Below, piece after piece: positions 59,994 to 64,000 of a stretch of 64,000 nucleotides of DNA. Every line of letters begins with the position of its first letter. Positions within the stretch are counted from its first letter, which is position 1. Source of the stretch: Luteolibacter algae (GTDB lineage Bacteria; Verrucomicrobiota; Verrucomicrobiia; Verrucomicrobiales; Akkermansiaceae). The stretch lies in the NCBI RefSeq assembly GCF_042683045.1, contig NZ_JBHUIT010000031.1, positions 62,001 through 126,000 of the forward strand, read 5' to 3'. The translations under genes were made by a program, and so were the position numbers. A model generated the notes under the pieces. It was not told the origin of the DNA. It made no database searches and was given only the letters and a program-made list of their open reading frames with translations.

Positions 59994-61373
59994 TTACCAG
60001 CCGCCACCGAGGGCGCGGTATAGCTCGATGTGGGCGTTTGCCCGGTCGAGGCGGGCGGTGATAAGGTTTTGCCGGATGGCGAGATCGTTGCGCTGGGTAT
60101 CGAGCACCGGAGTGATATCGATGACCCCTGCTGTGTATTTTTTCGCAGCAAGATCTGCTGCAGACCTTGCTGCTGTGGCGGCTTTTTCAAGCGTGCCGAT
60201 CTTTTCCGAAGTCCGTCGGCAGGCAATCAGGGCATCTTCCACCTCGGAGAGAGCAGTAAGGATACTGGCCCGGTAGTTCTGAAAGGCTCTTTCCTCTGCC
60301 GCATCCTGTCCCTCAATTTGTGCCCGGATGCGGCCTGCGTTGAAAATCGGACCCGTCAGTCCGGCGATGAGATTTGAGGATACGTTCTGTGGGTTGAAAA
60401 CTTTCGAGGAGGAAAGTGAGTCTGTCCCGAGATTTCCCGAAAGGGTAAAGCTCGGGAATTTTTCGGCTTCGGCCGAGCGTGTGCGGGCGATGGCGGCAAG
60501 CCAGCCGTAACCTGCCGAGCGGACATCGGGGCGCTGCCGGACGGTGTCTGCCGGAATGCCAATCGCGAGGCGGGATTGCGGCTGGGGAAGATGGTAGCTG
60601 GCGGTGATGGCAAGCTCTCCGGGCACGCGTCCCGCCAGAAGATTCAAACGGTTTCTCGTTTGCCCGATGTTTTGCTGAAGCGTGCTGATCGTGGCCCGTG
60701 CGCTTTCCAAGGTGGCCCGTGCCTGATCGTATTCCAGCTGGTCGATCTCACCGGCTTGATTGCGCCACTTGGCGAGTTGCGTGGTTTCCTCTTGTGAGGC
60801 GATGCTTTGATTGACCAGCTGCAGGCTTGATTCGGAAGCTCTCAGCTGCAGGTAGGCCAGTGCGGTCTCCGCAGCCAGGGAGGAGCGGGCGGAATCAAGA
60901 TTCGCCTCGGCTGCATCCGCATCCGCAGAGGCAGCGATCACCGATTGGCGGTTTTTTCCGAAAAAGTCCACTTCCCAGCTCGCCGAGAGGCCGCCTGAAT
61001 AATTTTCCGAAGAAAAGTCCGCCCCGTTTTTCTGCCAGGTATTGGCCGTGGATCCGGAGCCGGAATAGTTGAGCTCCGGGAAAAGAAATGATGTCTCCGC
61101 CTTTCTCAGAGCCTGGGCCTGACGGACGTTCGCCACCGCCGATGCGATATCCGGGCTGTTTTCCAGTGCGCTGCGGATCAGTCTTCCCATTTCCGCATCG
61201 CCGAATGAAGCCCACCATTGGGAAAGATCACGGTCCGGCGAAGCGGTGGGGAAATTACCCGCCTGTTGCCAGGAGGCGGGTAATTTTACCGCGGAAAAAT
61301 CTGTGGGGGAGGTGGCGCACCCTGCGAAAAACAGGAGCGGTAAAACCCAGGCAGCGGGATGTTGGAAGTTCAT
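59994..61373 (-). CDS. Outer-membrane efflux lipoprotein (NodT/OprM type)
   Basis: This 459-residue TolC-family channel has a lipobox LFFAGC after a short signal peptide; I use ATG 61373 (MNFQHPAAWVLP). Two OEP repeats are visible (LDSARSSLAAETALAYLQLRASE; SSLQLVNQSIASQEETTQLAK; then RASILTALSEVEDALIACRR and KYTAGVIDITPVLDTQRNDL). LAIGIPADTVRQRPDVRSAG is the NodT/OprM hallmark. It is the first gene of the operon and completes the tripartite pump with the adaptor and ABC parts. The 98-bp gap to hemL is divergent and would hold the promoters. Confidence 0.92.
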   Translation of the reverse strand: MNFQHPAAWVLPLLFFAGCATSPTDFSAVKLPASWQQAGNFPTASPDRDLSQWWASFGDAEMGRLIRSALENSPDIASAVANVRQAQALRKAETSFLFPELNYSGSGSTANTWQKNGADFSSENYSGGLSASWEVDFFGKNRQSVIAASADADAAEANLDSARSSLAAETALAYLQLRASESSLQLVNQSIASQEETTQLAKWRNQAGEIDQLEYDQARATLESARATISTLQQNIGQTRNRLNLLAGRVPGELAITASYHLPQPQSRLAIGIPADTVRQRPDVRSAGYGWLAAIARTRSAEAEKFPSFTLSGNLGTDSLSSSKVFNPQNVSSNLIAGLTGPIFNAGRIRAQIEGQDAAEERAFQNYRASILTALSEVEDALIACRRTSEKIGTLEKAATAARSAADLAAKKYTAGVIDITPVLDTQRNDLAIRQNLITARLDRANAHIELYRALGGGW

Positions 61374-61471
61374 GGCCGCCACCTTAGAGGCCGCAACCTT
61401 TAGAAAAGATGAAGAGCGGAAAGAACTTCACTCTTTCTTGAGCTTTGCGGGGTAGAACCTAGCTTTCCGGC

Positions 61472-62776
61472 ATGACCACGCTTTCTTCCAAGCTTTTCGC
61501 TGTTGCCAAACAACACATCCCGGGTGGTGTGAATAGTCCTGTCCGTGCCTTCAAAAACGTTGATGGAGAGCCGTTTTTTGTCCGCCGTGCCAAAGGTTCC
61601 CGCATAACCGATATCGATGGGAAAACCTACATCGACTACATCGGCTCCTGGGGGCCGAATATCCTCGGCCACGCTCCGGTGGAGATTTCCAATACGATCC
61701 ATCAGGTCGCGAAAGACGGGATTTCATTCGGCATCCCCAATCCCTTCGAAGTCGATATGGCGAAGACAATCTGTGAGTGGGTGCCCTCTGTGGAAAAGGT
61801 CCGCATGACCTCCTCGGGAACCGAGGCGACGATGTCGGCAATCCGACTCGCCCGCGGATTCACCAAGCGGGATTACATCGTCAAGTTCGATGGTTGCTAT
61901 CACGGCCATTCGGATTCCCTCCTGGTGGCCGCAGGTTCCGGCGCACTTACGAATGGCGAGCCGGATTCCGCCGGTGTGCCGAAGGCTTTCGCGGAAAAAA
62001 CCATTGTTCTGCCCTACAATGATCCGGAAACGCTCACGAAGCTTTTTGAAGAAAAAGGTGAATCCATCGCGGCGATCATCGTGGAGTCCTATCCCGCAAA
62101 TGCAGGGCTGGTATTTCCGAAGGCCGGCTATCTGGAGCTCCTTTCCTCCATTACAAAAAAATATGGGGCTTTGCTGATTTTTGATGAGGTGATGACTGGT
62201 TTCCGCCTCGGGAAAGCGGGTGTCCAAGGGCTTGAGAATCTAACTCCGGATCTTTCCTGCTTCGGAAAAGTCATCGGCGGGGGATTGCCGGTTGGGGCAT
62301 TTGGCGGACGGGCGGATGTCATGGACATGCTCGCCCCTCTTGGTCCGGTATATCAGGCCGGCACGCTGAGCGGAAATCCCCTCGCAATGGCGGCTGGTCT
62401 TGCCCAACTCCGCCAGCTTACCAAGGGCGTGAATGGATCGACCTCCGGGCCAAACGGCTTTGATCGACTGGAAACTCTCGGCCAGCATTTTGAGACAGGT
62501 TTGCGTGCACTGATGGAGAAAAAGGGTATCCCACACCGTATCAATCGCGTGGGATCGATGTTCTGTCTCTTCTTCACCGACCGGGAAATCGTCAATGTGG
62601 ATGATGTGATGAAACAGGATATGGAACTCTTCAGGAAGTTCTTCTGGGCGTGCCTGGACAAAGGGGTTTACATCGCTCCCAGCCCTTACGAAACCGGTTT
62701 CCTGTCGCTTGCCCACAGCGAAGCGGATCTCGATGAGACACTCACGGTTTTCGAGGACGCACTTTCAGAAATCTAA
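61472..62776 (+). CDS. hemL: Glutamate-1-semialdehyde 2,1-aminomutase
   Basis: HemL makes 5-aminolevulinate from glutamate-1-semialdehyde for haem synthesis, with PLP. The 434 residues start PGGVNSPVRAFKNVDGEPFFV, with VRMTSSGTEATMSAIRLARG, KFDGCYHGHSDSLLVAAGSG and LIFDEVMTGFRLGKAG. The PLP Lys is Lys266 in CFGKVIGGGLPVGAFGG. QAGTLSGNPLAMAAGLA is also diagnostic. It is divergent from the efflux operon. No other hem gene is adjacent. Confidence 0.95.
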   Translation: MTTLSSKLFAVAKQHIPGGVNSPVRAFKNVDGEPFFVRRAKGSRITDIDGKTYIDYIGSWGPNILGHAPVEISNTIHQVAKDGISFGIPNPFEVDMAKTICEWVPSVEKVRMTSSGTEATMSAIRLARGFTKRDYIVKFDGCYHGHSDSLLVAAGSGALTNGEPDSAGVPKAFAEKTIVLPYNDPETLTKLFEEKGESIAAIIVESYPANAGLVFPKAGYLELLSSITKKYGALLIFDEVMTGFRLGKAGVQGLENLTPDLSCFGKVIGGGLPVGAFGGRADVMDMLAPLGPVYQAGTLSGNPLAMAAGLAQLRQLTKGVNGSTSGPNGFDRLETLGQHFETGLRALMEKKGIPHRINRVGSMFCLFFTDREIVNVDDVMKQDMELFRKFFWACLDKGVYIAPSPYETGFLSLAHSEADLDETLTVFEDALSEI

Positions 62777-62835
62777 GGCGATTTCCGATCCATGGCTTGA
62801 GTAGGGCCGGTGCTGTTTTTTACAGTGGATTTACA

Positions 62836-62913
62836 GACAGCCCGGGGCTGTCCGTTATGATGACGGGCAGCTCATTTTGTGTAGTTACATCCCTTTTGTT
62901 CTGAACGGGATGT
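62836..62913. promoter_or_regulatory. Two inverted repeats after hemL
   Basis: GACAGCC-CGG-GGCTGTC (62836-62852) and ACATCCC-N13-GGGATGT (62887-62913) lie between the hemL stop and the propeller gene. Neither is followed by a clear T-run. They may be a weak terminator and an operator. The rest of this 173-bp gap shows nothing else. Confidence 0.35.
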
Positions 62914-62949
62914 ATTGCCGGAATTGTTATCCAACCCCCATTCATTGTC

Positions 62950-64000
62950 ATGAAATCATCATTACTCGTAGTTTTATCGATCATTGTTAATCTTCTCTAC
63001 GCTGGGGTTTGCCATGCCCAGGCGCAGTTCACCGGCCAGTATAATGGTGGGTTGTATGTATCGATTTCCGGTCCGGTGAATACCCCGGAATACGGGGGGC
63101 GGACTGGTGCTGCCATCGATAACGCGGGGAACTTTGTTTTGTTCGGCGGAAAAATCACCGGAGTGGTTGATAATTCCGGTGCGATCACTTTTGACCCGAA
63201 CGATTTCAGCTTCACGACGGGAACCGTGGCTGGCGGAAAGATTGCGGCGGTTTCGACAGTCACACAGCCGACCGGGGCAGTGGTGACGACCCGCCTGGAT
63301 ATGGAACTTTCCACAGGAGTGGCGCCCTCCGGGCCAGTGGGAGAGTTCTTTCTCGATGAAAAGAGATCGCTACCCGCTTTGCCCCCGGAGACTGCAAACG
63401 CGATCACTTTTGGAGATGGAAAATTCGTCCAGGTTGCCCGGAACGGGGTCATCTATGTTTCATCGGACGGCTTGAGCTGGGAGGCTCCTGTTACTCCCAC
63501 CACGCAAAAGCTCAATGATATCGCCTACGGAGACGGCCGTTTTGTTGCGGTGGGAGACGGCGGCACCATTCTCCACTCGACTGATGCGCAGACGTGGGTC
63601 TTGACGACATATCCACGTTCTCCCTTCGCGCCGGCGGCGAATATCCATGGCGTAGCGTTCGGGAACGGTGTGTTTGCAGCAGCGGGGCTGAGCAATCTGA
63701 CTTTGCAATCGGCGGATGGCGTGGCGTGGAATGTGGTAGGGACCGCGGATGCCTACAATAGCTGGTCCGGCCTGGATTTCGCCAATGGCAGGTTTTTCTA
63801 TATGGGGAACCGGCTGGGTGTTCTGGCAGCCCGTTTCATGACATCCACAGACGGGCTCACGTTCACTCCCGTTCAGCAGGCGACTCCGAACAAAGTGCTA
63901 TTGCACCTCAGCTATGCGAATGGTGTCTACATCGCCGCAGGCGGAGCTGGAAACGGAGGGGGGATGCGCTTCACGTCCAATGACGGAAGCGGCGCTGTCG
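62950..64000 (+). CDS. Secreted beta-propeller repeat protein (3' end outside window)
   Basis: An ATG at 62950 opens a frame that stays open to the right edge (350 residues seen). A signal peptide (SSLLVVLSIIVNLLYAGVCHA) is followed by a beta-rich domain of about 110 residues. From about residue 155 come repeated Asp-box/WD-like units: AITFGDGKFVQVARNGVIYV, SSDGLSWEAP, DIAYGDGRFVAVGDGGTILH, STDAQTWV, GVAFGNGVFAAAG and SADGVAWN. This repeat of FGNGxFVAVG then SxDGxxW is common in secreted proteins of Verrucomicrobia. A C-terminal sorting or binding domain may follow outside the window. Function unknown. Confidence 0.75.
   Translation, partial: MKSSLLVVLSIIVNLLYAGVCHAQAQFTGQYNGGLYVSISGPVNTPEYGGRTGAAIDNAGNFVLFGGKITGVVDNSGAITFDPNDFSFTTGTVAGGKIAAVSTVTQPTGAVVTTRLDMELSTGVAPSGPVGEFFLDEKRSLPALPPETANAITFGDGKFVQVARNGVIYVSSDGLSWEAPVTPTTQKLNDIAYGDGRFVAVGDGGTILHSTDAQTWVLTTYPRSPFAPAANIHGVAFGNGVFAAAGLSNLTLQSADGVAWNVVGTADAYNSWSGLDFANGRFFYMGNRLGVLAARFMTSTDGLTFTPVQQATPNKVLLHLSYANGVYIAAGGAGNGGGMRFTSNDGSGAV

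Noticed and set aside
62887..62913. TGTTCTGAAC within a repeat after hemL as a second LexA site
   Set aside because: The half-sites are not separated by four bases, so it does not fit TGTTC-N4-GAACA.
1..64000. tRNA, rRNA, CRISPR array or riboswitch
   Set aside because: No cloverleaf with a TTCGA arm, rRNA core, spaced direct-repeat array or known riboswitch core was recognised; a covariance search would be needed to exclude small RNAs.

Overview
The window looks like a chromosomal segment of a Verrucomicrobiota bacterium, probably order Verrucomicrobiales. Three things point there. There is a cluster of secreted sulfatases beside a PVC-type haem-binding dehydrogenase, an ECF sigma factor and a FecR-domain protein. 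LPS heptose genes show an outer membrane. A perfect TGTTC-N4-GAACA palindrome, the LexA motif reported for Verrucomicrobia, lies directly before a DNA-repair gene pair. No tRNA, rRNA, CRISPR array, transposase or integrase was recognised.

Layout. 0-3.6 kb (+): the 3' end of a helical-repeat protein, then the SPFH pair hflK-hflC. 3.9-6.9 kb (+): three overlapping glycosyltransferases (CgeB-like, GT25, GT10). 6.9-18.8 kb (-): a tightly packed run read right to left: signal peptidase I, squalene/phytoene synthase, a glycine-zipper lipoprotein, an Hsp70 homologue, rfbB, GT4 and GT9 glycosyltransferases, and the complete ADP-heptose pathway (gmhB, rfaE2, hldD, gmhA, rfaE1), ending in a GT-A-like protein. 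Most junctions from the Hsp70 gene onward overlap by 1-14 bases. 18.9-28.5 kb (-): ECF sigma, FecR protein, three sulfatases and the PVC cytochrome, which looks like a sulfated-glycan unit under its own sigma/FecR control. 28.7-32.3 kb (+): amylosucrase, then purE-purK. 32.4-36.0 kb (-): an Rrf2 regulator followed by an RND pump. The Rrf2 gene is divergent from cysE, and the two start codons share one CATG. cysE is followed by an MFS-acyltransferase fusion. 39.3-41.9 kb (-): a TPR protein and a pseudokinase-membrane-FGE-fold protein. 42-44.4 kb: a DASS-type transporter and a YhaM-like nuclease.

44.5-48.1 kb is a decay zone. It holds a truncated exported protein, a frameshifted histidine kinase whose 5' end carries a fragment of the nearby YhaM-like gene, a LamG remnant and a multiply broken beta-propeller gene. 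Intact genes resume with a MYG1-family protein, an L,D-transpeptidase, a small lipoprotein, pterin carbinolamine dehydratase and a membrane protein.

51.9-54.6 kb (-): a DUF4130-UdgX fusion and its radical SAM partner behind the LexA-like operator, probably an SOS-regulated repair unit. 54.7-61.4 kb (-): a tripartite ABC-type efflux system (outer-membrane factor, adaptor, ATPase, permease) in one operon with its own two-component system. The window ends with hemL and the 5' part of a secreted beta-propeller protein that runs off the right edge.
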